Assembly (NCBI RefSeq): GCF_963676855.1
Contig: NZ_OY781460.1
Location: 124,001 to 188,000, forward strand
Reading direction: 5' to 3'
DNA: 64,000 nt
Source of the DNA: an uncultured Anaeromusa sp.
GTDB lineage: Bacteria > Bacillota > Negativicutes > Anaeromusales > Anaeromusaceae
Shown here: piece after piece, positions 32,232-40,843 of the stretch
Layout: the number at the start of each line of letters is the position of its first letter
Position numbering within the stretch: the stretch's first letter is position 1
Notes under the pieces: model-generated
Database searches by the model: none
What the model was told of the DNA's origin: nothing
The model's input: the letters and a program-made list of their open reading frames with translations, nothing else
Program-made: the position numbers and the translations under genes

Positions 32232-34487
32232 ATGAATCTGCTGCCGGACGCCGCGCTTTCCAAAGACAACGAACATATTTTTCTATCGTGGCTCCTGAAG
32301 GAAGCCTCGCTGGGTATTTACATCATCAAAAGCATTGCCAAAAACCATTCCGTCATTCTGGCGGCCAATGATGTTTTTTGCCAATTGACCGGTTTAACCC
32401 ATGCTGAACTGATTGGTCAAAGCGCCTCGTCTCTTCTTGCCTTATTACGCGAAGAAGATCAACAAAAAATTCAAAACCTTTTGGACCAAGGCGCCCCCAT
32501 CACCGATTTGGAATTCCCCTGGCTGCAAAAAGACGGCTCCCAAGTCTGGGCCATCACGTCTTTACGCCGCTTCCCCTGCCAAAGCCACAGCCTTCTTGTA
32601 GGCATCTCCAAAAAGCTGCCTCTCCTCTCCTCTGACGATGCGGACAATGCCGAGTTCCGGCAGGAAGCACGCGCTGTCCATGCCAAAGTGCTGTTACTGG
32701 AACAACGTCTACAAGAGCAGCAAAAACGACTGCAGGAATCCCATGAACGACGAAACGCAGATGAAAAACGCTTCCACCTTGCTATGTCTTTTTCCGGCAT
32801 CGGTCTTTTAGATATCGACTGGGCCAAATCACCTGGAGCGTTTCGCCTTACCCGCAACTGGCTGAAAAAATTCGGCCTAGACCAATATTCCGGCGCTCTG
32901 GCCAAAGATTTATATGCCAGCCGTATCCACCCTGAAGACATCGCTTCCCATATTCAATCCTTGGCCATGCATCTTGAAGGAACGACCACGCTTTACGAAA
33001 ACGAGTATCGCATGAAGGATGCGCAAGGAAATTGGCTTTGGGTCTCTTTACGCGCCAAAACCCTGCGCAATAAAAATGGTCTTCCCGTACGCACAACTGG
33101 CCTTTTAACTGACATCACCGCGTTAAAACAACGCGACTACCAGGCCACCCATGACGAAGTAACCGAGCTATACAATCACCGCGGTTTCACAGAAAAAGTC
33201 TCGCAAATTTTAACTGCCAGTTCCGGCTCGCAAGGAGTACTTCTGTCTATCAATATTGATGACTTCAAGGTTATCAATGATGTCTACGGCTATGAGCAAG
33301 GCAATGAGTATCTGCTTAAGTTTGCGCTATATCTGCAGTCACTCTTTCCGCCGGGTACGCTTTTGGCCCGTTCCGGCGCCGATGAATATTTAGCCTTCTT
33401 TTTTGGCTCCTTGGAGGCCAGCCAGATTGCCGCTTACAGTTCTTCTTTCAAAAACATCTTCCTTGAAACCACTTTCGGATCTTTTTTCATTACAGCCAGC
33501 GGTGGCTTGGCACTAACTTCCGGCACTGCCGAAACAGCTCACGAACTAATCCAAAAAGCAAGTCTGGCACTCCATCAAGCGAAAGACCTGGGCAAATCCA
33601 CCTTCTGTCTCTATGAACCGGCCATGCAAAAAAAGAACGTCCGACGTCATGTACTGAAGGAAGGTTTAAACCACGCTTTTCGAAATCAAGAATTTTTTCT
33701 CGCTTTTCAACCCATCTATCAAGTCATAGAACAACAAGAACGCATTTACGGCTACGAAGTACTGTTGCGTTGGAAAAGCCCATCGCTGGGCCTAATTTCC
33801 CCCAACGAATTCATCCCTTTAGTGGAAGAGTCAAACCTCATTCTTTCCGTCGGCGAATGGACGCTTCGCGAAGCTTGCCGTGTTTCTGCACAGTTCCAGC
33901 AGCAATGCGGCGAGTATCTCAACATTTCCGTCAATGTATCAGTTCGTCAATTAGCCGCTCCCGGTTTTGTTAATCTGGTCTGCTCCATTTTGGAGCAAAG
34001 CAATTTGCCCGCAAGGTGTCTCACCCTGGAAATCACCGAAAGTATCATGATGGCCGACACGGAGAAAAATGTGGCCTTAATAAGCCAGTTGCGAAATCAT
34101 GGCGTTTCCATCGCGCTCGATGATTTCGGCACCGGTTATTCTTCGTTCACCTATCTGCAAAAGTTGCCCATTTCTATCTTGAAAATCGACAAATCACTTA
34201 TCGACGACATCACTTCTTCGCAAGGCAAAACGCAGCCCATCATTGCCTCGCTCATCCATATGTCCAAACTCCTTGGCTACCGAGTGGTCACCGAAGGAGT
34301 AGAAAGCCAAGAGCAATTGCAGTTGCTGCTACAAAATGGCTGTGAATACTTCCAAGGCTACTTTTTCAGTAAACCGCTGCCCCAAAGCGCCTTGCAAGAA
34401 CTACATCAACAAAAGCCAAAAAGCAGACTGTGTTTGCCGTTACCTTCTCTTAAAGGGGACGAAGAGAAACTACGCAATCTGGGCTAA
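32232..34487 (+). CDS. PAS-PAS-GGDEF-EAL protein, probable c-di-GMP phosphodiesterase
   Basis: The 751 residues have a PAS domain (about 20-130), a coiled-coil linker (about 150-180, rich in LEQRLQEQQKRLQE), a second PAS/PAC domain (about 180-300), a GGDEF domain (about 305-470) and an EAL domain (about 480-735). The GGDEF loop reads GADEY, so cyclase activity is unlikely. The EAL domain keeps its catalytic features: YEVLLRW (EVL form of EAL), NVSVRQL, LEITES, LDDFGTGYSS, LKIDKSLI, TEGVES and GYFFSKPL. It should therefore degrade c-di-GMP under PAS control. AAAGGAG precedes ATG 32232. Single gene. Confidence 0.93.
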   Translation: MNLLPDAALSKDNEHIFLSWLLKEASLGIYIIKSIAKNHSVILAANDVFCQLTGLTHAELIGQSASSLLALLREEDQQKIQNLLDQGAPITDLEFPWLQKDGSQVWAITSLRRFPCQSHSLLVGISKKLPLLSSDDADNAEFRQEARAVHAKVLLLEQRLQEQQKRLQESHERRNADEKRFHLAMSFSGIGLLDIDWAKSPGAFRLTRNWLKKFGLDQYSGALAKDLYASRIHPEDIASHIQSLAMHLEGTTTLYENEYRMKDAQGNWLWVSLRAKTLRNKNGLPVRTTGLLTDITALKQRDYQATHDEVTELYNHRGFTEKVSQILTASSGSQGVLLSINIDDFKVINDVYGYEQGNEYLLKFALYLQSLFPPGTLLARSGADEYLAFFFGSLEASQIAAYSSSFKNIFLETTFGSFFITASGGLALTSGTAETAHELIQKASLALHQAKDLGKSTFCLYEPAMQKKNVRRHVLKEGLNHAFRNQEFFLAFQPIYQVIEQQERIYGYEVLLRWKSPSLGLISPNEFIPLVEESNLILSVGEWTLREACRVSAQFQQQCGEYLNISVNVSVRQLAAPGFVNLVCSILEQSNLPARCLTLEITESIMMADTEKNVALISQLRNHGVSIALDDFGTGYSSFTYLQKLPISILKIDKSLIDDITSSQGKTQPIIASLIHMSKLLGYRVVTEGVESQEQLQLLLQNGCEYFQGYFFSKPLPQSALQELHQQKPKSRLCLPLPSLKGDEEKLRNLG

Positions 34488-34506
34488 GCAACACCTTCCC
34501 TACTAT

Positions 34507-34553
34507 AAGAGCCAAGGCTGACTGGAACTACTTTCCGGTCAGCCTTGGCTCTT
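34507..34553 (+). terminator. Bidirectional terminator between the EAL gene and the porin gene
   Basis: AAGAGCCAAGGCTGAC pairs with GTCAGCCTTGGCTCTT, a 16-bp stem. It closes the EAL gene and the long iron operon on the other strand. Confidence 0.85.
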
Positions 34554-34566
34554 GGCTTCTGCAGCC

Positions 34567-35523
34567 TTAAATACTATGTGTAAATGTGGCTTCCAATTTT
34601 GTGTTTTTTTCACCGCCAGCAAGAGATTTTTGATCTTTATACACCAATTCAAATGAGTTTTCTTTGCTGAATTGATGTTTAAGACCGTAATACATGCCTT
34701 TGTTATTGTTGTCAAAATCGCTTTGTTTCCCCATATCGCCGTTAGCTTCCACCCTGAAACCGGTAAGATATACCGCAGTTTTGTCATCAAACCCGTATTC
34801 CCAGGTCACCGCATACGCGTGATTCTCGTTGCTGCGATCAGATTGCGTATACTCCGCTGTCCAATTGTGCTTGCCTACTCGGTAAGAACTATCTACCGCC
34901 CAATGATTTGTATCTCCAGCAGCACTGTCTTGATACCGTCCCAACGTCATGCCCCACTGAAAGGGCTTCTCTTTTTGAAAGACGGTATGAATGGCATAAA
35001 GCCGGTTGTCCTGCTCTCCCGCATTATCTTCCTGGACAAAAGCGGCGGTAACATCCAAGCCGCCCATAGTTCCGTTTGCGGTTATACCATCTACAAAAGC
35101 CCGTTTGCCAATATTCGATTCCGAACGACTGTACAAAAGAGCCGTCGTACCTACGGTCAAATCCTGCCGGCCTATTTTTAGCAGCATGTCGCCAGCCTGA
35201 CGTGTAAAGCCAAACTGGTCAATCGTCATTACGGATTTTTTATCGCCGTATACAGCGGGATCTGTGTTATAATCCGCCAGCCCTGGCTGCGTAGCATGCT
35301 GCGCCCCAAAACGAGCATACAGGGACCATCCTTTTCCCAGATCCGCTTCCCCTTTTAAACGCACAGAACTCATCGTCCCGGAAACATCATCGGCGCCCTC
35401 GGCTGTATCTTTTTCATACTTGACCGTCACATCACCGCTAAATTTTACCGACTCCGCCGCCAACGCCATAGATGACGTCGTCAATACGGTTCCCGCCGCC
35501 AACATCGCCAACCATTTCTTCAT
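34567..35523 (-). CDS. Outer-membrane porin-like beta-barrel protein
   Basis: A 318-residue exported protein with a signal peptide (MKKWLAMLAAG start, MALAAES cleavage). The mature part alternates short amphipathic strands: VKFSGDVTVKYEK, SVRLKGEADLGKGWSLYARFG, FGFTRQAGDMLLKIGRQDL, WGMTLGRYQDS and YGLKHQFSKENSFELVY. This is the pattern of general Gram-negative porins, and IGRQDL is a common porin turn. No SLH domain is present, unlike the main porins of many Negativicutes. The start is 36 bases after the GGDEF gene stop, with no terminator between, so it may be the last gene of the iron operon. Confidence 0.82.
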   Translation of the reverse strand: MKKWLAMLAAGTVLTTSSMALAAESVKFSGDVTVKYEKDTAEGADDVSGTMSSVRLKGEADLGKGWSLYARFGAQHATQPGLADYNTDPAVYGDKKSVMTIDQFGFTRQAGDMLLKIGRQDLTVGTTALLYSRSESNIGKRAFVDGITANGTMGGLDVTAAFVQEDNAGEQDNRLYAIHTVFQKEKPFQWGMTLGRYQDSAAGDTNHWAVDSSYRVGKHNWTAEYTQSDRSNENHAYAVTWEYGFDDKTAVYLTGFRVEANGDMGKQSDFDNNNKGMYYGLKHQFSKENSFELVYKDQKSLAGGEKNTKLEATFTHSI

Positions 35524-35559
35524 AGAATCCCCTCACTTTTCTTTCTCTATCATTCTTGC

Positions 35560-36621
35560 TCAGCCGCGCCCTCCCACTTGTCGGTCTCTGCAGCAGCAGC
35601 GCGCAAGGCCTTGGCTAAGTACATCGTTTGCCCGCGTTTCTTCTTGTTCACTCTGTTTTCCTTTGCGTTTTTGCCACTCTTCCAAACTCACCGGCACGCC
35701 AGAAGAGCGAGCGCAGCAATACACACAGTTACGCCCTTCCCGCTTCGCCTGATAAAGAGCCTTATCCGCTCCCAGCAAAAATGGATCCGCCTGACATTCC
35801 TCTCCTTTTTGCAACGTATGCAAGCCAATGGAAACCGTAACCCCTTCAATACGTGCTCCTTGGTACAAAAAACAATAGCGTTGCACTTTTTGCAAAAGCT
35901 CCAACGCCTTGCGCGCCGCTTCTTCTGCAGTAAGTCCCGGCAAGATTACGGCAAACTCTTCGCCCCCTATGCGGGCCGCCATTTCTCTAGGAGATACTGT
36001 TTCAGCCAACAATTTCCCCATGCCTTGCAGCACGCAGTCGCCACCGGGATGACCATAGGTATCGTTGATCTTCTTGAAAAAATCAATATCCAAAATCAGC
36101 AGCGACAACGGGCGGCTGCAATCTTTGGCTACAGGAAGCTCCACCTGCAAATGTTCAAAAAAATGTCTGCGATTGGACAAGCCTGTGAGCGGGTCTACTA
36201 ACGCTAACTCCCGCATGCGTTGATAGGCCTCTTCCAAATCCACCGTACGCCGATTGAGTTCCTGCTCCCGCAGGCGAATGCGCCGTATCATCCATTGCAA
36301 ATCCCGAGACAAGCGCAGTAAATCATCCTCATCTTCGGCATCTGCCATTTCATTCGGGAGAACCGGCAAGTCAGCCAGTTCTCCCTTTTTCACATGTTCA
36401 CACCAAGCGTGTATGCGAGTCAGCGCCCGCCCCCAGAGCCACGGAGCCCCTAGGGAAGCCGCCATAAAGGCCAGTAGGCAAGCCGTCGCCAAAACCAACG
36501 AAAAGGTTGCCTCCAATTGCCGGTGCTCCCGCAGCAAGCCGCCAGCCAGAGCATAGAAAAGCAATAACGGCCCTAGGCCTGTCGCCAGGCAAAGCAGACG
36601 CAGCTTACCCCGCCCGGTCAC
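35560..36621 (-). CDS. Membrane-anchored GGDEF diguanylate cyclase in the feo operon
   Basis: A 353-residue inner-membrane protein predicted to make c-di-GMP. Two hydrophobic segments (LLCLATGLGPLLLFYALAGG and LVLATACLLAFMAASLGAPW) precede a HAMP-like linker and coiled coil (about 100-155). The GGDEF domain (about 165-325) has the LALVDPLTGLSNRRHF opening, ILDIDFFKKINDTYGH, and an intact GGEEF loop (ARIGGEEFAVI). The start is GTG 36621, overlapping the stop of the Cys-rich FeoB-associated gene by four bases (GTGA); the longer frame to 36702 lies inside that gene. This overlap ties a c-di-GMP source to ferrous uptake. Confidence 0.9.
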   Translation of the reverse strand: MTGRGKLRLLCLATGLGPLLLFYALAGGLLREHRQLEATFSLVLATACLLAFMAASLGAPWLWGRALTRIHAWCEHVKKGELADLPVLPNEMADAEDEDDLLRLSRDLQWMIRRIRLREQELNRRTVDLEEAYQRMRELALVDPLTGLSNRRHFFEHLQVELPVAKDCSRPLSLLILDIDFFKKINDTYGHPGGDCVLQGMGKLLAETVSPREMAARIGGEEFAVILPGLTAEEAARKALELLQKVQRYCFLYQGARIEGVTVSIGLHTLQKGEECQADPFLLGADKALYQAKREGRNCVYCCARSSGVPVSLEEWQKRKGKQSEQEETRANDVLSQGLARCCCRDRQVGGRG

Positions 36622-36797
36622 GAATGTTTTTCTCCGCAGCCTTGGCCGCAACCGCCGCAGCCGCCACTGCAACCACCCGCTGTGACGCTGGACTGCGCGC
36701 AAGCGCAGCTATCTTCACCACGAAGCTTGCGAATACCCAGCCATGCAAAATACGCTGCAGCCCCAGCACCGATTAGATATACCAGAACATCATTCAT
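36618..36797 (-). CDS. FeoB-associated Cys-rich membrane protein
   Basis: A 59-residue protein with one membrane helix (VLVYLIGAGAAAYFAWLGI) followed by a Cys-rich tail: CAC at about 35-37, then CSGGCGGCGQGCGEKHS. This matches the small FeoB-associated Cys-rich proteins found after feoB in Firmicutes and proposed to take the place of FeoC. AAGGAG precedes ATG 36797, 29 bases after the feoB stop. It probably sits in the inner membrane with FeoB and may bind iron or sense redox state. Confidence 0.88.
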   Translation of the reverse strand: MNDVLVYLIGAGAAAYFAWLGIRKLRGEDSCACAQSSVTAGGCSGGCGGCGQGCGEKHS

Positions 36798-36826
36798 AAT
36801 TTCTCCTTCTTTCCGCCAAGAAGCAA

Positions 36827-39199
36827 TTAGCCGCCCAGACCCAATAACAAGCCTCCCTGGTAGACAATAAACGCCATAAGCCACGCCAAGGTCATGGAGT
36901 ACGCCACACTGAAGCCAGCCCACTTCCAAGAATTCATTTCCCGCTTGATTACCGCCACTGTCGCCAAGCAAGGCGAGTAAATCAAGCAGAAAACCATGAG
37001 TGATATCGCAATCAGCGGACTGAACGAGGGATCTGCAGCCAGTACCTCCTGAAGCGGCGCCATCTCTTCATCGCTAGCCTCTACGCTATAAATCGTCGCC
37101 AGCGTACTCACCATAACTTCTTTAGCTGCAAAGGCACTGAACAAACCTACGCCTATCTTCCAGTCAAATCCCAGAGGCTTAATGATCGGTTCAATCGTCC
37201 GGCCTAACGAGCCGGCATAGCTTTGCGCCAAAAGCTCTGTTGCTTTCTCTTTGTTAAGTTTACTTTTCTCTTCTTCCGCTTCTTTTTTCAGCACTACGTA
37301 CTGCGCCGCAAAAGAAGACATTTGCTCTTTGCTGAACGTTTCGGGCGTCTTTTCCTTAGAGTCGTCTTCTACGGCAACAACCGCAGTTTCGTCTTCCGCC
37401 TTGGCGACTTCTTTTTCTGTTTCGTCAGCCTCTTCTGCCGTCGCTAATTCTTCCACCAGGGCGTTCAATTCTTCATTTTCTTCTACGGCAGTTATGCCCA
37501 ATGGCTCTAATACTTGCATTTGAAGCTGCTCTTCATAGCGTGTTTCCAAGGCCGACTGCAGGGCCTCGTACTTGCTGTTGACATCCTCGTTTTGCGGATA
37601 GTTGACACCGAACCAAACTAAAATAGACGCCGCTAAAATAATTGTCCCCGCCTTGCGCAAATAGATCAGGCTGCGCTCCCACATGTGGGTCAGCACACTG
37701 CGCAGCGTCGGCAAGTGATACGGAGGCATTTCCATAACAAAAGGCTCTGTATCTCCCGGAAACAAGGTTTTCCGAAACAAGAAGGCCATCCCGATTGCTA
37801 AAGCAATACCTAAAATATAAATGCCAAAGAGTACTGTTCCGGCCATGTCCTCTGTAAAGAAAGCGCCGATCAGCAACGTATACACCGGCAGTCTGGCGCT
37901 GCAGCTCATGAGCGGCGACACCAGAATTGTGATATAGCGATCTTTTTCATTTTCCAAGGTTCGCGCTGCCATTACAGCCGATACGTTGCACCCAAACCCC
38001 AGCAGCATCGGAATGAAAGACTTGCCATGCAAACCAAAGCCGCGCATGACCCGGTCCATCACAAAGGCCGCTCGCGCCATATAGCCGGAATCCTCTAGTA
38101 AAGCAATGGCGAAGAATAGCAACAAAATATCCGGCAAAAAGCTGACAACGCTGCCTACGCCGCCAATCATACCGTCTACCAACAAGGAGCGTAGATTTCC
38201 TTCCGGCAACGCCATCCCTACCGTTTCGCCTAACAACTTTACGCCAGCATCTAACATGTCTTTGGGAACGGCCCCCAAGGTGAACACCAAATTAAACAAA
38301 AGCCACATAAGTGCAAAGAAAATAGGCAGCCCTAAGACACGATGGGTCACAATGCTGTCAATGCGATCCGAGATTGTCCGAGTCTCTCTACGGTCTTGCG
38401 TTAAGCAAGATTCATAAATTTCTCCGGCCTTGCGATACCGGCGCCCGGCAATATAAATATCGACCTCTTCGTTCAAAGCAATTTGCAGTTCCCGTCGTTG
38501 CCGCTCGGCCTCTAAAACCACTTCCTCGCCGCCCGCAAGCAAGCGCAGCTGCGCCTCAACATCGTCATCGCGCTCCAACAACTTTACTGCCAGCCAGCGC
38601 GCAGGAAACGGCGAATCCAGATCTGCCAGTTTGGTTCCAAGGACCCCAAGAACGTGTTCAACCTGCTCGCCATAATCAATTCGGATTCGTGCGGTCGGCT
38701 CGCCTGCCATCTTTTCCACAGCCACCAGCAACTCGTCCATCCCTTTTTCCTGTCTCCCCACTGTAGGGATTACAGGAACCCCCAGTTGCGCTGCCAAGGC
38801 ATGTAAGTCATATACCAATCCTTGTTTTTCCGCCATATCCGCCATGTTAAGAGCCAACACCAAGGGGCGTTCCAATTCCAACAACTGCAGCGTCAGATAC
38901 AAGTGTCGTTCTAGGTTAGCGGCATCGGCTACATCAATCACCACGTCCGGCTTATCTTGAACGATAAAATTTCGTGCAACCACTTCTTCTAAGGAATAGG
39001 CCGTCAGGCTGTATGTACCTGGCAAATCAACCAGTACTGCCTCCCGCGCGCCAATTCGGCAATAGCCTTCCTTCTTCTCTACCGTTACACCGGGATAATT
39101 CCCCACATGCTGCCGCGCCCCGGTAAGAGCATTAAATACTGTAGTTTTTCCCGCATTGGGATTGCCTGCTAAGGCAATTGTCAGTCGTTCTTCGAACAC
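36827..39199 (-). CDS. feoB: Ferrous iron transporter FeoB
   Basis: GTP-dependent Fe(II) permease of the inner membrane; 790 residues. The N-terminal G domain has G1 GNPNAGKTT, the YPGVTVE switch region, G3 DLPGTYSL and G4 NMAD. The membrane part has the Gate motifs, with LLGFGCNVSAVMAAR and SARLPVYTLLIGAFF. A region of about 125 residues (roughly 535-660) between membrane helices is unusually long and acidic (runs of Glu/Asp near 568-616) before GRTIEPIIKPLGFDWKI. The start is GTG 39199, overlapping feoA by 19 bases, with GAGGGGG upstream. Confidence 0.97.
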   Translation of the reverse strand: MFEERLTIALAGNPNAGKTTVFNALTGARQHVGNYPGVTVEKKEGYCRIGAREAVLVDLPGTYSLTAYSLEEVVARNFIVQDKPDVVIDVADAANLERHLYLTLQLLELERPLVLALNMADMAEKQGLVYDLHALAAQLGVPVIPTVGRQEKGMDELLVAVEKMAGEPTARIRIDYGEQVEHVLGVLGTKLADLDSPFPARWLAVKLLERDDDVEAQLRLLAGGEEVVLEAERQRRELQIALNEEVDIYIAGRRYRKAGEIYESCLTQDRRETRTISDRIDSIVTHRVLGLPIFFALMWLLFNLVFTLGAVPKDMLDAGVKLLGETVGMALPEGNLRSLLVDGMIGGVGSVVSFLPDILLLFFAIALLEDSGYMARAAFVMDRVMRGFGLHGKSFIPMLLGFGCNVSAVMAARTLENEKDRYITILVSPLMSCSARLPVYTLLIGAFFTEDMAGTVLFGIYILGIALAIGMAFLFRKTLFPGDTEPFVMEMPPYHLPTLRSVLTHMWERSLIYLRKAGTIILAASILVWFGVNYPQNEDVNSKYEALQSALETRYEEQLQMQVLEPLGITAVEENEELNALVEELATAEEADETEKEVAKAEDETAVVAVEDDSKEKTPETFSKEQMSSFAAQYVVLKKEAEEEKSKLNKEKATELLAQSYAGSLGRTIEPIIKPLGFDWKIGVGLFSAFAAKEVMVSTLATIYSVEASDEEMAPLQEVLAADPSFSPLIAISLMVFCLIYSPCLATVAVIKREMNSWKWAGFSVAYSMTLAWLMAFIVYQGGLLLGLGG

Positions 39200-39444
39200 C
39201 TTGAAGCCCCCTCATTTTCCAGTTCTACGCAAATGAATGCCGCCTCGCGCTTACGCAATGATAAATTGCAGCCTTTTACTTTGATCTCCATGGGATCCCC
39301 CAGCGGCGCAAATTTACAAACCTCTATGGCCGTGCCACCTACCATGCCCATATCCACGATGCGCCGCTTAATGGCGCCAGCGCCATTCACGGACACAACA
39401 ATTCCCTTTTCTCCAGGTTGAAGCAAATGCAGCTCTTTGGTCAT
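39181..39444 (-). CDS. feoA: FeoA SH3-like protein
   Basis: An 87-residue cytoplasmic FeoA protein, the partner of FeoB. LLQPGEKGIVVSVNG, RRIVDMGMVGGTAIEVCKFAPLGDPMEIKVKGCNLSLRKREA is the classical SH3-like FeoA sequence. AGGAGG precedes ATG 39444. It overlaps the stop of the 44-residue Cys peptide gene (ATGA) and overlaps feoB by 19 bases, so the three are translationally linked. Longer upstream frames are not supported. Confidence 0.95.
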   Translation of the reverse strand: MTKELHLLQPGEKGIVVSVNGAGAIKRRIVDMGMVGGTAIEVCKFAPLGDPMEIKVKGCNLSLRKREAAFICVELENEGASRCSKND

Positions 39445-39575
39445 TGTTTTTCGCCTCCTTTTTGTTCTTGCCTCTGCCTGCAAGCGCAGCGATTTCCGCA
39501 AACGCGTCCACCACAGCGCCCTCCGCAGGCGCATTCTTGCTTAAGCGTTGGCAACTCTTTCTTGTTTTCAGCCAT
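39441..39575 (-). CDS. 44-residue cysteine peptide with mirror-symmetric CxC spacing
   Basis: Found by reading the minus strand. AAGGAG lies seven bases before ATG 39575, and the frame ends at TGA 39441, overlapping the feoA ATG by four bases. The core is ECACGGRCGGRVCGNRCACR: six cysteines at 15, 17, 21, 26, 30 and 32, spaced CxC-x3-C-x4-C-x3-CxC, so the pattern reads the same in both directions. Basic residues flank it. It is likely a cytoplasmic metal-binding peptide, perhaps an iron or zinc carrier serving FeoA/FeoB. No family was recognised. Good start signal, coupling and operon position support a real gene despite its size. Confidence 0.72.
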   Translation of the reverse strand: MAENKKELPTLKQECACGGRCGGRVCGNRCACRQRQEQKGGEKQ

Positions 39576-40275
39576 CACTACACTCCTTTATTTGATTTAG
39601 ATAATCATTCTCATTGTTTATTGCAAAAAAAAGATGGTCCGCAGGATACGAACGCCATTCTCGTTCTCTTTGTACAACAGGCCCAAAGGCCTTCACTGCC
39701 GCCGGATCAAACTGGCTGCCGCTGCAACGACACAACTCCTGCCAAGCCTCTTTAGCAGAAATCGCTTTTCGATAGGAACGCGCACTGGTCATGGCATCAT
39801 AGGAGTCCGCCACCGCAATTAACCGACTGGCCAAAGGAATGTCTTCCCCGCACATCCTGTCCGGATACCCGGTCCCGTCAAAGCGCTCATGATGATGACG
39901 CACAATGCGCGCCACCTGTTGAAACGAACTGATGCGCCGCAAGATCTGCCAGCCAATCACCGGATGCCGCTGCACCACCGCAAATTCTTCCGCCGTCAAA
40001 CGCGCCGCCTTATTCAATATCGCGTCAGGAATACCTATTTTCCCTACGTCATGCAAATGAGCCGCTACTTGCAATTCCGCCATTTGCGAGGCTCTCAGGT
40101 GTAACTGGTTTCCCAGAGCCATCGCCAGTTCGCCCACGCGGTGGGAATGCCCGTATGTGTTGCCATCTTTCGCATCAATGGCGCTGGCCAGCGCTTCCGC
40201 CAGTTCCCTCACCACACAATCAACGCCAAGCCCACAAAAAGCCTTTTCTTTTTCACCGCCCGGCGCAAACAGCAT
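39568..40275 (-). CDS. HD-GYP domain c-di-GMP phosphodiesterase in the feo operon
   Basis: A 235-residue cytoplasmic protein that is almost only an HD-GYP domain. YGHSHRVGELAMALG, HLHDVGKIGIPDAIL (HD site), HPVIGWQIL, IVRHHHERFDGTGYPD (GYP site) and VADSYDAMTSARSYR are all intact, so c-di-GMP hydrolysis is expected. A short N-terminal segment has no sensor domain. GGAGGTG lies seven bases before ATG 40275. The gene overlaps DUF3793 by 23 bases and the 44-residue peptide gene by eight. The last dozen codons contain a Fur-box-like sequence, so the tail DYLNQIKECSDG is shaped by an operator. Confidence 0.9.
   Translation of the reverse strand: MLFAPGGEKEKAFCGLGVDCVVRELAEALASAIDAKDGNTYGHSHRVGELAMALGNQLHLRASQMAELQVAAHLHDVGKIGIPDAILNKAARLTAEEFAVVQRHPVIGWQILRRISSFQQVARIVRHHHERFDGTGYPDRMCGEDIPLASRLIAVADSYDAMTSARSYRKAISAKEAWQELCRCSGSQFDPAAVKAFGPVVQREREWRSYPADHLFFAINNENDYLNQIKECSDG
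39600..39618 (-). promoter_or_regulatory. Fur box-like operator before the feo genes
   Basis: GATAATCATTCTCATTGTT on the plus strand matches the 19-base Fur consensus at 14 positions. It starts about 25 bases upstream of the 44-residue peptide ATG and lies inside the 3' end of the HD-GYP gene. It may control an internal promoter; no strong -10/-35 was found. Confidence 0.6.
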
Positions 40276-40843
40276 ATTGTAACACCTCCACATCTGGCAA
40301 ACCGCGCCGCAATAATTCTTTGGCACGCTCTTTCAGACGCCCCCAGCGTTCCATACGCTCCAACGACGCTTTCGGATCTCCATATACATGCCAAAGTCCA
40401 CCGCCACTGCGCCCCTCCTGGCTCAACCCCATAAATCCCAGTACGTCTTTCAAGGGAATTCCTAAAAACAAGCCCATTTCATGAGGCACTTCCTGGCGAA
40501 AACGCGCCGTCAGGCGCTCCAACTGCGCTGCCAGGGGCGCCGCAGGATCATAGCCGCAATAACGCAACAATGCTGCATGTTCCACACGGTGAAAACACGT
40601 TTGCAGAACTTCCGGCCGAAAAAAGAACAACACCGCGCCATTATCCCATAAACGCAACACCCTCCATTGCAAAGGCAGCCCCTTTAAAACATTCCAATGG
40701 TGCCGACGCCACCAGGTCCAAAGAGCCCGTTGGCGGTTATCCCGCAAGCACAAAATAGTAGCTTCTTTTTCACCTGCCAGGGTAGGCGCCAACTCCACCG
40801 CCAGCCAAGAAGCCAATTTTTTCACTTCCCCGCTACTTTCCAT
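40253..40843 (-). CDS. DUF3793 family protein
   Basis: A 196-residue cytoplasmic protein. LAVELAPTLAGEKEATILCL at the N-terminus, the LLRYCGYDPAAPLAAQLERLTARF middle and PHEMGLFLGIPLKDVLGFM are the DUF3793 hallmarks. The family has no established biochemical role. It overlaps the zinc-ribbon gene by 22 bases and the HD-GYP gene by 23, so it belongs firmly to the iron operon. AGGGGA lies seven bases before ATG 40843; the longer frame to 41062 lies in the previous gene. Confidence 0.85.
   Translation of the reverse strand: MESSGEVKKLASWLAVELAPTLAGEKEATILCLRDNRQRALWTWWRRHHWNVLKGLPLQWRVLRLWDNGAVLFFFRPEVLQTCFHRVEHAALLRYCGYDPAAPLAAQLERLTARFRQEVPHEMGLFLGIPLKDVLGFMGLSQEGRSGGGLWHVYGDPKASLERMERWGRLKERAKELLRRGLPDVEVLQYAVCAGR

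Noticed and set aside
35578..36201. 207-residue plus-strand frame
   Set aside because: Antisense shadow of the GGDEF gene, no recognisable domain.
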